DNA of 64,000 nucleotides from Peltaster fructicola (taxonomy: Eukaryota > Ascomycota > Dothideomycetes), in contig CP051139.1 in NCBI GenBank assembly GCA_001592805.2, forward strand, positions 4,826,229 to 4,890,228, in the 5' to 3' direction. Position numbers and translations under genes: made by a program. Shown here in pieces: positions 48,815 to 59,921 of the stretch (positions are counted from its first letter, which is position 1; every line of letters starts with the position of its first letter). The notes below the pieces were generated by a model. It was not told the DNA's origin. It saw only the letters and a program-made list of their open reading frames with translations, and did not search any database.

Positions 48815-50589
48815 TTGATTGCTTGCGTTGGCATGCCGCAGGCCATTACTATAAGACAGCGGTCCTCTAGCCGTTTGTATGCTTCTCGACCTGTTTCCAG
48901 CCCTGAAACGACGTCTCGCTCCAACGATCAGTCTGCACAGCAGTTCACTCGACAGCAACTCTTCGTGCGGCCCTGTGCTACTGTCCAGCAGTCCGCCTGA
49001 AGGCTCTCGCTGACGATCGTTTGAGCAGTCACTGAGCTGCTCGATCATCTGGAAACAACGCAGTCCCTGTCAAGTCTCATACTACGTCGTTCTGTTCAGC
49101 TTCAGCACGCCACACTACTTCCCTTACTTCCCTACCTGATCGGGTTCATGCATTGCGACGGATAGTGCACGCACGTTTCGACGCAGTGACCTTGGAGCGA
49201 AAGACTCGAAGCAATGGGCGATGATGCTCTGGCCTCGATGCCACGATCAAGATCAATCGCGCAACCGTTGGAGCTTTCCCAACAGCGATACGATGACTGA
49301 GAGATGCGACGCTGTCTGGACAAGGTGCTACGCCGGAGATTTAATGACAGTCGTCCACCATACGATAGCAGTGCCATTTGCATTACAAGTCGATGCGGTT
49401 TCGTAGCCACAGTCATAGCAGATCGCTCATGGTCAATGATCCGCATCCTACGCTCCTCATGCTGTCGTAGCGACGGCACTGATGCAATGGCTCTTCCGAT
49501 TGACGAGTTCCTGCTGTCGGTGGGTGCGATGGGCGTCAGTTGATGAGCGTGAGTCTTCCATGGTCGAGCCAGAGCGGTCGCTGCCTGTGTTCCGTAGCAG
49601 CGGTGATGTGTCAGAGTATGGAATCGCTATAGCACCTAAGATTGCTTGTCAGCTGTCCTGAGGCTGCGCACAATCTGTGTGCAGTGAGGCGTGAGAGGAG
49701 TGTAGTTGTGTTGAAATTTCCGACAACAAAACACCACCATCAGCGCCTGCTACGATATCAGCTCAGCCATGTATGTTTCAGAGCTCGTTATTGGCTCTAT
49801 CGAGAGCGCCGAGCTTGTCCGTCGAGATTTAATGCGATTCGGGGGTCTTGAAGCACTATCGAGGGCCGTAGAATGGTAAGACTGCAGGTGGTTTAGACGA
49901 GAGGTGCAAATTTTGCGACGTCCGAACAATGAAGTCGATATGGACGCGAGTTGAACCACTGCGAACGCCGTCGTTGGAACAATAGACTGACTGGACGAGA
50001 GCCAACCATATAATGTAACATGCGACGAGATTACAAGCCATTCGAGTGCGTGGTGGTCTCACAGACTTGTCATCGTCGTTGAGCTGTTGCCAGCCACTGA
50101 GAGTCGCCAGGCACCCCGTTCAAGCTGAATTGAAGAGCCGAGGGCGAAGAAGAGAAGTCGAGGGCATCCATGAAGCGTATTGGTGTTGTCTATAGTGCTA
50201 CAAAGGTGGCAAGACGATTGTCGTTTGTCGATCTTTACTGCTGCTAGGCATGAGTGTTTCTCAACGACCATATATGCTGTCGAGTTCGTTCGAGTTTCTA
50301 TCGAGATTGCATGAGTAGCACAGCAGACCTGACTATGTTTCACGAGCCTGGCGCTGCTATCGACGATGCATAAACTGGTGATGGTGTCGCGGGTGAGGCT
50401 CAAGTTCCGCCAAGACCAAAGCCATGCACTACAGCAGCATAACACCTACAACAACGTAGTGAGCATCAAGGACATGCCTACAGTCGTCGTTTCGTCCATC
50501 ATCGAGGTCGCATCGACATTGACATCAGAATAGGTGTTATCCACGATTGTTGCAGATATAGAGAGCTGGCGCATTGAGATGTGATGTAG
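48815..50589. other. gene desert, nothing supported
   Basis: No gene, RNA or repeat was recognised in this stretch. Confidence 0.35.
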
Positions 50590-50667
50590 GTGAGCGCTGC
50601 AATTCTGCTAACTTCACACAGCCCAACACAACAACTTCCTTCATCAATAGCGAGTGCCACAAGATAC
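50590..50667 (+). repeat. dispersed duplicate, copy 1 (intron-like block)
   Basis: This block shares GTGAG, AATTCTGCTAA, a CAC(A/G)CAG and CAACACAA in the same order with 53597-53680. It resembles a very short intron (donor, CTAAC branch, CAG acceptor) followed by a frame open to 50837. The frame is unrecognised, so a decayed duplicated gene fragment is only one explanation. Confidence 0.45.
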
Positions 50668-51881
50668 GTGCATCGTCGATTTATGTATCAATCAAGAGCT
50701 GGGAGTATGATATACCGTTCGAAGGTAGTTTTAAGGAGGCGCCGGACGCTGCAGAAGCTGTCATGCTGCTCGAAGAGATGGATCTCGCACAACACAAACA
50801 GCGCGTATCTCGATACACAGAACTGTTGCGGAGCTGAATGAGGATTCATATGGTACTGTAGAGCGTGTGCGTGCGTGAAGGATGCGTATCGGGAGTCTTG
50901 CGATCGCTCAGCGTCCCTGCAAGCTGAGTGAAGTTGCACTGACATGGCGCAGCGTGAGCGCCATCACAATATCATCTGAAGAGCTGCAGTGTTGAGGAGG
51001 GTGTACTAGACAAGCTGCTATGCTATTTCATCCTCTGCGGGTAGTATGAGGAGTTCATGAGCCTCTTGTGCTCTGCGCTGGTCAGCTAACTTTTACCTAA
51101 CTTAACAGCACGATCACGTCTACACCAACGCCCAGATCAGTCAGCATGATGGTTCGACTATCGACAGAGACTCAAAACCCTGCGCTACCTCCTGATGGTG
51201 CCGTCGAGTATGCAGAGCGCGAGTGACAGATCAGCGCGCCATTCACCTACGAACGAAACTGACGAACACGGCCGACGAATCCGATCGACAATAGCAGTCA
51301 GCGAGCTTGTACTTGTGTGCCATAAGAGCTTAGAGCTAGAAGAAAGAGCTGAGTGGTCATACGAAGGCATGTGAGCGTTGTGGTGGTGTGTAAGTGCCAG
51401 GGAGATCAGGACATCAACGACAGCAGAACAGCCATATCTTGACCGTCATAGAAGGAAGACAGCTTATTCTTGCGCATGCGAGGACCTCTGTGGATACACT
51501 ACATGGTATGGGGAGTGTGAGAGCCTCAGAGCATGATTGAGTAGTTGGACATTCTGATGCACGACTTCTGCTGACTTGTCACTATGTTGTACCACCACTT
51601 TCGAGCACTAACGACGATTACCCTGCCACTGCTATCACAGGGAAGAAGAAAGGCAGAGAAGCATCATACGAGGAGGACACACTCATAAGAGTGGCATCGT
51701 ATCGTTGAAGAGCACGACAGCAGCAGAGCAAGTCGAAGCACAACAGCGTCGACATCGATCATTTGGGCAGCCACCGTAACGGCTTACACATCCTCGAGAT
51801 CCTATAAACCTACGCTAAACGAATACGAACGCCGAACGACCACCACATCACTGCTAGATACGTTATTGCCAGAGAATGGTG
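50668..51881. other. desert sequence with one small open frame
   Basis: The frame 50574-50837 has a plausible helical, acidic C-terminal part (AAEAVMLLEEMDLAQHK) but no known motif. Degenerate 158-bp-like units may extend left to about 51720. Confidence 0.3.
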
Positions 51882-53450
51882 GAAAGAGCTAGGGAGAAGA
51901 GACGATTGGATTGTAAGACGATTAGACCAGTGCAGCACTGTCAACCATAACGGATGAGAGTTGAGAGGTCGTACTATCAGCGCGGAGCGACGACAGGCTG
52001 TAAAGCAGTCCACAATGCTACCACACCAGCGCAGAAACACCTGGAACGAGCAACGGCGAACAATGCGATGAGAAGAGAAGTTACAGCGATGCATGCCACC
52101 TTACGCGAGAGCTGGGAGACGGTATTCTGCCTGCGGAAGTTCGAGGGTAACCAGAGCAGTCCAGTCGTTGTCGCCGCGACACAGCAGAAAGAGTTGGGAG
52201 AACAAATGTGGATAACATGACGATGAGAGCCGCTGGAACAGTGTTGAGCATATCGGACAAGAGCTACGGGTTAGTCCTACAAGCACAGAAGGTCGACAGA
52301 GTCAGCAGAGCAGATTCGAAGCCGCAGTCGTCGCATACCAGTAGAAAGAGCTTGGAGAGTTTAATCGCCGATAGGAAGACGATGAGAGCTGTTGGAGCAG
52401 CGTCGATCATATAATTCAAGAGCTAAGAGATGGCGCTACAAGTATAGCTGGATGACTGACTTTCCAGAGCAGGTTTGAGCTCGACGTCGCCGCTTGACGA
52501 CAGAAAGAGGCGGAAACTGTTCGCCGCCAACTCCAAGGCAATGGGAGCAGCTGTAGCATTTTCGACCATACCAGGGAAGAGCTGAGAGACGGCGCTATCA
52601 GTAGGATTGGACGACTGAGCCATCAGTGCAGGTTCGACATCGACATCGCCGCATGACCGCAGAAAGAATTGGCAATTTCAGCCGCAATTGCTAGTTGACC
52701 AGAGCAGCTGGCGGAGTTTCGACCGTACCAGAGCAGAGCTAAGACAAGGCGCTATCAGCAGGGGTGGACACTTGAGCCAGCAGAGCAGCCTTAAGACCGA
52801 CGTTATCGCCCAACGACGAAAGAGCTGGGGAACGTCGACAGCGGATACCACGACGACCATAGTGCCGGAAGGGAAAGCGTGCGTATCAGGATGGAGCGCC
52901 AACTGTGTGCTACGTGCAGGAGAGTAGGACAGGTGTATCAGAGCCGTCTGAAGACTATGTTCGTCGCAGAACGACAGAAAGAGCTGGGTAATGAAATTAG
53001 CGGATAACACAACGATCACAGCACTCAGAAACAAGGCGTATACCTTAGGATGGAGCTATGAGCGTACACTATCCATTTGCGAGTACGATACGAGTGCCAG
53101 AGCTGTCTCCAGCTCGCCGTCGTCGCCGAGCAGTAAAAAGAGCTGGGAAAGGATATCAGCGTATAACACAACAGCCACAGCACTCAAACACTGAACGCAT
53201 ACCTATGGGAGTAGCTACGAGCGACCGCTACCGGCAGAGGGGTATCGTCGCTGTATCAGAGTCGCCTGAAGCTCACCGTCGTCGTGTAGCTGTAGAAAGA
53301 GCTAGGAAGTCAAGAGCTTGGAACGTGATGATCTGAGAGGTCAAGGACCAGACGTATACATTCAAAGGGAGCTGAGACAGCGCGTTACATGCTGAAGCCC
53401 GATCACATGAATCAGATGAGCATGGTGGTCGTTGACGCTGTCTTTGGAGA
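51882..53450 (+). repeat. 158-bp tandem array, ten diverged units
   Basis: The anchor CAGAAAGAGCTGGG recurs, with changes, at about 51882, 52033, 52186, 52343, 52502, 52661, 52817, 52976, 53135 and 53293. Spacings are 151-160 and mostly 155-160. Several units also share AGAGCTGAGAGA(C/T)GGCGCTA in mid-unit and TCGACGTCGCCGC before the next anchor. All units point the same way. They differ enough that the array is old. No frame stays open across units, so it is not a repetitive protein. Confidence 0.85.
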
Positions 53451-53596
53451 GCAGGATGATGCACTGCATATGAGCCTAGAAGGACGATCCCAACAGCAGT
53501 GGCGACGAGAGATGCATCAGAGAGTTCAGCAAGAGTAGGAGAGGAAGTCGGGAGGTCTATCGGGAGTGTTCTGACACGTTGGAATTTGTGTTGCAA

Positions 53597-53680
53597 GTGA
53601 GTGAATGTTGGAATTCTGCTAAGTCCACGCAGTGCAACACAAGATCAGCAGTCACAAACGCCACGAGCAAGATATACAGC
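53597..53680 (+). repeat. dispersed duplicate, copy 2 (intron-like block)
   Basis: This is the counterpart of the block at 50590-50667, about 3 kb away on the other side of the 158-bp array and in the same orientation. It is followed by open frames to 53773 and 54002 that I do not recognise. Confidence 0.45.
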
Positions 53681-54790
53681 CGCCCCGTGCAGCTGCATAG
53701 AGTATACTCTGTCTACTATCGACTGATGGGAGAATCGCAAGGTTTGCTGCTGCGATCATCGGTTGGAAATTGAAAATGCTTACCAAGAAGCAGTCCATCT
53801 CGACCACGATAGCATAACGACGAAGGCAGTTGAGGGCTTGAGTCTAGTCTCTGGAGCCAGCTACGCATGTCGACTGTCATCTCGCGAGTCAAGCTGCGTG
53901 TACAGAGTGGCGTTACCATCGCAGACGGGCCACGAAGTGAGCGACTTCTTCCGCTTCGACCATGAAATTCAAGGCCAGTACCACCACTACTTGTTTGCAT
54001 AGTGTCTCGAGTACGATACCAGGAGGGACACTAGACTATGTCCACTGCTTCAGACACTCGTCCAGTGCGTATTGAGCAGTTCTGTTGTCGCATCGGTGGT
54101 CGAAGTTTCTGCAGCTTCCAGCACTCACTATTCACCACACAGGGCAGGTAAAGTGCTAATCAGGGCAACAGTGGAGTAGCTAGAGGCGCCGTTCACGACA
54201 CAGTGGCCAGTAGGATGCTACGACAACATCTCCTTGTCGTCAGTCGACGCAGTGAGTCGACCTCAGCTGACTTCAATAGTGATCTCTTGACGATTAAACA
54301 TCGTTGCAAGCTCCTTCATGCAGCCACAGAGAGCATAGAGCTATGACAATCAGCCGAGGAGTGCAGCTAGTGTGCACAGAGACTATACACTATTGACGGC
54401 CGGAAGAACGTACCCAGAGATGTGTCGCTCATTGCGCAGCCATCAGAACAATCTCTCGAAGATCTGCACAGCACCTGTCTCACGAAGCTACTGCAGAGCG
54501 TCGTTTCATGGAACATTCAAGAGCAGAGTAGCATCGGACGCCGAATACTAGTCGTTCGACGACCTCGCCGAGCACAAGAAGCACTCTCAGATGTCCACTG
54601 TACCCAACAGCGCACCAGAAGAGTCACCACAGGCACAGACGAGCTGAATGAGCATGCATGAGTGCATAGTGAGTGTCTGAGCGCCTGGTCAACTGCTGTC
54701 TCTTGACAGCGCACGGAATCGATCATGCAGCAGTTTTCCTTCTCCACCGCAATGTCAGGACGATCGCCGAAGCCACTTGCAGCCTTCGGA
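53681..54790. other. gene desert, nothing supported
   Basis: The short frame 53763-54002 (79 codons) is protein-like by eye but has no motif. No repeat was recognised. Confidence 0.3.
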
Positions 54791-55115
54791 GCGTGCGCAG
54801 AGGCATACATCAAGCATGTGTGAGTTGCAGATCACTAGGGTGCTGACGATAGCGCAGAGATGGTGCATATAGAGTCCATCGCTCGTTGTCGAAAGGTCGC
54901 ATAGCCACTGGCGGTCGCACTGGCGTGCACGCAGAGACATACGGCAAGCATTTGAGAGCCATGGACCATTCGGTATCGCTGTTGACAACTCACAGGAAGC
55001 ACTTCCGGGTGTTCATCGCACGGTCATCGCAGCCACCATAGATCACTGAGACCACTGGCCACCCACAGAGCGTGTACGTAGAGATGCAGCGAGTACACAC
55101 GCCTTCCGCATCGTC
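54791..55115. repeat. about 140-bp repeat, three partial copies
   Basis: GCGTGCGCAGAGGCAT-like cores occur at 54791, 54923 and 55070 (spacings 132 and 147), each preceded by CCACT(T/G)G.C within 20-30 bases and followed by CAAGCA or AGCGAG. Confidence 0.55.
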
Positions 55116-56766
55116 TGGCACGCTGACCGCAGCGACTGGATCCAATATCCCATCACTCGACCTACCTGAACCACCATAGGAGCAACAGTCACATGCGCAC
55201 AGCGCTCGTCGTCCGCAGCAACTGGCTACGAGGTGCTGTACGTTCTATGCTGCTGTCGATCGCGGACAAGAAGCGCATCTTCAGATGGCCATGACGGACT
55301 CGGATCGATTGACGAAGCTGCATGTCAGCCTGAAGAGCATACACTGTCCACAGAGGACCACTCCAAGGTCGAGAAGCCCAGACATCGTCTATCGCCGTAC
55401 GTACGACTGTCATCACAACGGCAATGAACCTCGTCGACCACATCACTCAGAGCGCTCGATCAACAGGAGAGCGACAACACAACGGCTCTGCAGTCGATAC
55501 GGAGCAGCGAAGGAGCACCGCTGTAGACATCGATGTCCTACTGACGATAGTGCCCACATGGACACTCAGCCATTCGTTCCTCAACTCATACACAAGTTGT
55601 AGAGCTATTTGATGCGCCAACGCACCATACGAGTACAGATGCTGCCGAGAACTTCGCGAAGTGTCTTGCGCATGCAGCTATCGCTCACAGAAGAAGCTCG
55701 ATTGTCATGAAGAACCCTTGGAGAGCTCGTTGAAGCTCAATGCAAGCTTGGATGAGCGCAGAAGGTGTCGAGCGCTGGGAGAAGTGCTGCGAAGCAGGTG
55801 TCATTACAGGTGAGTCGTGGATGTCGTCCACCTTCGAGAACGCCTTAAGATCTACATATGATGAGCTGATCGTCGTAGATATGCCAGCGCATCGACACAC
55901 AACAAGCTACGAAGACAGTTGACGTTCTGCCAAGCTGAGTGCGCAGACGTCATAGGCGAAAACACTTTCAGAAAGCAATCCTCAACCACTACACATCTGC
56001 ACATCACAACACCATCAGTCTGTTCAAAAGCCGTCACAGTATCCGATATCAATGATGATTCATACGTCAGAGCGATGATCAACAATGCGCGTTTGGCTAC
56101 ACGCCGTTCTCAACTGCCATCAGTGCTGCAAAGGTGACAATTGCTTTAGAACAACGAGGATACATCACAGACCGTGCTACAACGTGCTGCGCAGCAGCGA
56201 TTCGTCCATCAGGGCCAGCTTACAGGTGAGCAATTGTGAGCGCTGACTGTCTACAATTACTCGATCACGCTACACTCTGAAGAGCTGACACCGCAGCGTC
56301 GGCGATGTACAACAAGTTATGCTGCAGTCTGACAAGCATGAGCGATGCTTCACACATCAGAAAGGACGTTAGAGGCGACGCCTGTCTACGAGCATTCCTT
56401 CACCATACACTCAACGCAAATTGACGGATGCTGTAGAGCATTTAGCCCATCAACGAGCTGTCCTGCAGAAAGTCGAACACCACAACGATGCAGACACTGT
56501 GATGCACAACCATAGCACTCCTTGTCAGTTGCGGCATGTTGCGCACTACTGTCAACGACTCCATACACCAGTGATACCCATCGAGGCGGTTCCGATCAGC
56601 GTTGCGCTTCGAATTGACCAGTATCGACGGCCATTCCTCCTCGAGCACCCACGACCTACCTGAGAGCACCTGCATCGTTTCGTAGACCACAGAAGCCTCC
56701 GATAGCGACTACCTTCCACCACACATGTCCTTCGAGCGTACAGCAACCACCAAGAAACCTGGGAGC
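55116..56766. other. gene desert, nothing supported
   Basis: No gene or clear repeat was seen in this stretch. Confidence 0.35.
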
Positions 56767-56855
56767 AAGAGCAGGATCATGTATACCAGTCGCAAGAGCA
56801 GACAAGGCATAAGAGCAGGGATATCTATACCAATCGCAGTAGCGGAAAGAGCGAG
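56767..56855. repeat. two copies of a 44-bp unit
   Basis: AAGAGCAGG at 56767 and 56811 begins two units that both continue with TATACCA(G/A)TCGCA and end in a second AAGAGC-type motif. Confidence 0.75.
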
Positions 56856-57303
56856 GACTGTGAATGCAGCAAGAAGAGCAGAGACAGTGTCGTCTATCCT
56901 TGGATTGTCTAAGACGGGCATACCGTACAAGTGCTGTCGATGGTGATGAACAACGACCGCAACAAGGCTTGACGTGCTCCTGTCGACGTCGACAGTCTCG
57001 AACAGGCATAGGACGACTGGTCATGCTGCCACATGCTGTTGCTCCTGTCCACAACGCACAGCGAGCGAAAGACAGCACGAGATGCCTCTATCAACAGCTC
57101 AGCACAATTGCATGACAGGTAGCCATGCACCGACCTGCCGTTGCTCCTGTTGGTGGCGCGAACGGAGCGCAGGACAAGCATACATGCCTCACTGTCTTGT
57201 TGTTCATATCGACAGGTCAAGATCAGCTGTAGACGGGCGCTATGCGGCAGGCTGCCGTCCTCCTATCGACAGTGCAGGACGATGACTTACGATACACAGT
57301 ACG

Positions 57304-57860
57304 CTGTTGCTTCTTTCGACACGGGCCTATGTCGCGCAGTCCACTGTTGCTACTGTCGACAGCGCAGGCCATCCTCTTGAGCCTCCGAAAGCTGTCTTCG
57401 CTGCTACCGACTGCACAGGTCGATCTCTTGAGCCTGATAGTCTGCCGTTGTTGTAACTGACGGCGAAGGACAACCTCTTGAGCGTCGGTGACCACTGTTC
57501 TCGCTTCGGTCGACACAGCGTAGGCATGCTATACAATCCTCGTCATTGATCTATACACTGCAGAACGACCCACATCTCAGAGGTCGCAGAGATTGCGATC
57601 ATCTTTGTCGACGACACAGGGCAGCCTCTCGAGCCTCAATCTCCACTACCATCGGTTTCGCCAGCGAAGAGTGATCACACATGCTGCGCAGTCCACCCTC
57701 GTCGGTATCCACAGTCCAGGAAGATTTCTCGAGCTTGAGGGTCTACTGACATGGCTGTCACCAGCGCAGAGTGAGCGCATATGCTGCTTGTACTCCTTAG
57801 CATTGCGGTTGAGCCTCTTGGCACGAAGACCATTGTCGTTGTCGTCGCTGCAACACAAGC
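57304..57860. repeat. 50-51-bp minisatellite, about eleven units
   Basis: The core TCGACAGCGCAGG recurs in variant form with anchors near 57358, 57408, 57458, 57511, 57556, 57609, 57661, 57709, 57759 and 57850 (mostly 45-53 apart). Several units continue with CTCTTGAGCCT. Weaker copies extend left to about 56960. A 259-codon open frame starting at 57593 is contained partly in this array and is probably spurious. Confidence 0.75.
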
Positions 57861-58942
57861 ATTCACCCTGCAGCCAGTCGTCACTGCTACCGACGTCGCT
57901 GACCGAAGGCGAAGAGTGTATGGTGTCGACAGCACTGGCCGCTGATCTTGAGCGACTGATCGCCGTCGATGGCCGAGCTTCAAGGGCACCTTCAGCATGT
58001 CAGAGCTTCTGGGCTGATCCTTCCCGCTATCAAGAGCACGAAGAGAATGATGTGTGCAGGACAGCTACAAGATGCGCTTTGAGATTGAGGGATCTCCAAG
58101 GACACTTCATGTGCCGTACGATGGGTGCAGCAGTGGAAGTCGCACTGCAGAGCATACGACCGTTACGCTGCAGATATCACCAATCAACGAGTGCTACAAG
58201 CAGTCACCTACATCCGCAGCGAACGAGTAGGCACAACGACTGGTCATTGAGGACTTCTGCCTATGATCGAGCTTCAAAGACACACCTTCGATCATGCAGG
58301 AGTGGACGAACAGGACTTCAGAAGTTACACATGATGAGCCAAGAGCCGGAGGACAAGGGCGAGCATCACTGAGAAGCACTGCAGCAGCCTAAGAACTGAA
58401 CAACGCCTACGCTCGTCATTGAGGACTACCGAAGAACTCTAGGAGCACCACGTCATCGACAGTCACAGATAAGGACTCCTCCAAGAACGCAGGAGCAGAA
58501 GGCTCGCAGAAGTTACTCTCAGAGTGTGCTACAATGGAAGACTCGAGAACTTCTTCAGGAGTCTGCAGTGAGCGGCAGAATATACGAAGAGCAGGAGGGC
58601 ATCAACAGTCTACGATCAGGAGTGCTGCAACAGCGAAAGAGCAGGACTATGTGCTCGGAGCCGGCGAGGAGCATGACAGCACAGCAATGGCCATGACAAC
58701 TAGCGAAGAGCTAACGAGCACGACGTTGATGGGGGTCAACAACGAGGACTGCAACAGCACTGCAAGAGCAGGAGGACAAGGGCATAAAGATACCGTGGAC
58801 ATCGCCGAGGGGGACTGCAGCATCGAGAGCCCTGGAGCATGCAAGAGCGTAAGGACGTCAGTGAATGTCAGTGGTACCGTGGCGGAGGAGACCGAGAGCA
58901 GGAGAACGCTCGTGACCGCGGACAGCTGGACGTCCGGGAGGA
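57861..58942. other. repeat-like desert sequence
   Basis: AAGAGCAGGA and CTGCAACAGC/CTGCAGCATC motifs recur at irregular intervals (58590, 58636, 58762 and others). This suggests a further decayed minisatellite that I could not resolve into a fixed unit. No gene is supported. Confidence 0.35.
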
Positions 58943-59065
58943 GTGCTGCAGGGACCTGGACACTTATCCGGACACCAGTGAGAAGTGCTACAGAGGGATG
59001 AGCATATCTACAGACCAGCGAAGGATGCTACAGGCGGATGAGCACATCAATCGACGCCTGTCAGG
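58943..59065. repeat. about 41-bp tandem repeat, three units
   Basis: (G/A)TGCT(G/A)CAG anchors at 58943, 58985 and 59025 are each followed by a GGATGAGCA-type or related segment. Confidence 0.7.
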
Positions 59066-59921
59066 AAGTTGTCGGCTACACAGATGAACACTGTCGACGA
59101 CCCTCGAGGGAATGAGCGTCAGCCAGCAGTGGGCAGCCAAGTCCTGCAGCAAGACAACAATCAACAGTATCACGCGTGCTACAGTACGACTGCATCAGTG
59201 GGCAGCAGAGAAGCGCTGGAGGAACACATCGATGCACTGCAAGAGTGCGTTAAAGGACACTGCCAAATCTCGTCGTCGACAGCTGCAGGATCACGAGCAT
59301 TCAAGCATCAGTGGACAGTGACCAAGTGCTGCAGGAGTGCGTCACTGATGCCACCACTATCGGTGATACACAGGAGCTGCCGATGTCGTGCTCGGTCGAG
59401 GAGGCCGTGTTTAAACCGCACCATCGTCAGAGAGCACAGCGTCTTCCGCAATCATCCAGCCTTGCTCAGCAGAGCATATTGAGCTTCACAGAGTGCTTCA
59501 CGATCACCAAAGCTGCTGAAGAGCTGCCACCAGAGCCTTTCGTGCGGCGAAGACCAGCTCACATAGGTGGAAATTGGTGGGAAGTAGGGTGCTTGAACAT
59601 GGTCCTATAGAGTCCATACTTATATCAGTGTGTAGCTACAGAGCCACTGAGCACGCCTATGAGGTCTATATATCTATATATCCTTCCTAGAGCTCACTGT
59701 CGCTGTCGCCAATCTGAGCGCACAGACCACCTACAGCTGCGCACAGACCACCTGAATTAATGATTACATTAGGGCAGTAATCAAAAATGATCTCAACACT
59801 CAGAGCTCGTAGAGCTTAGATAGACGTATAGGTGTGTAGAGCTGCTCATTCTGATGAGAATCTATATGGTTAGGAGTCTGTAGAGTGAGAATTGAGCTCA
59901 GGGCAAAGGATCATCGAAGTA
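59066..59921. other. transition from desert to subtelomere
   Basis: CAGTGGGCAGC-type motifs at 59127, 59195 and 59308 are the last minisatellite-like traces. From about 59600 the composition changes to the AG-rich subtelomeric type. No gene is seen. Confidence 0.4.

Noticed and set aside
57593-58372. 259-codon open frame in the desert
   Set aside because: It overlaps the 50-51-bp minisatellite, has no domain or signal, and reads as repeat translation rich in Ser, Arg and Leu.
18233-59921. Retrotransposon or Starship-type element as the source of the desert
   Set aside because: No reverse transcriptase, integrase, transposase or tyrosine recombinase motif and no long terminal repeats were recognised; a homology search could still find decayed copies.
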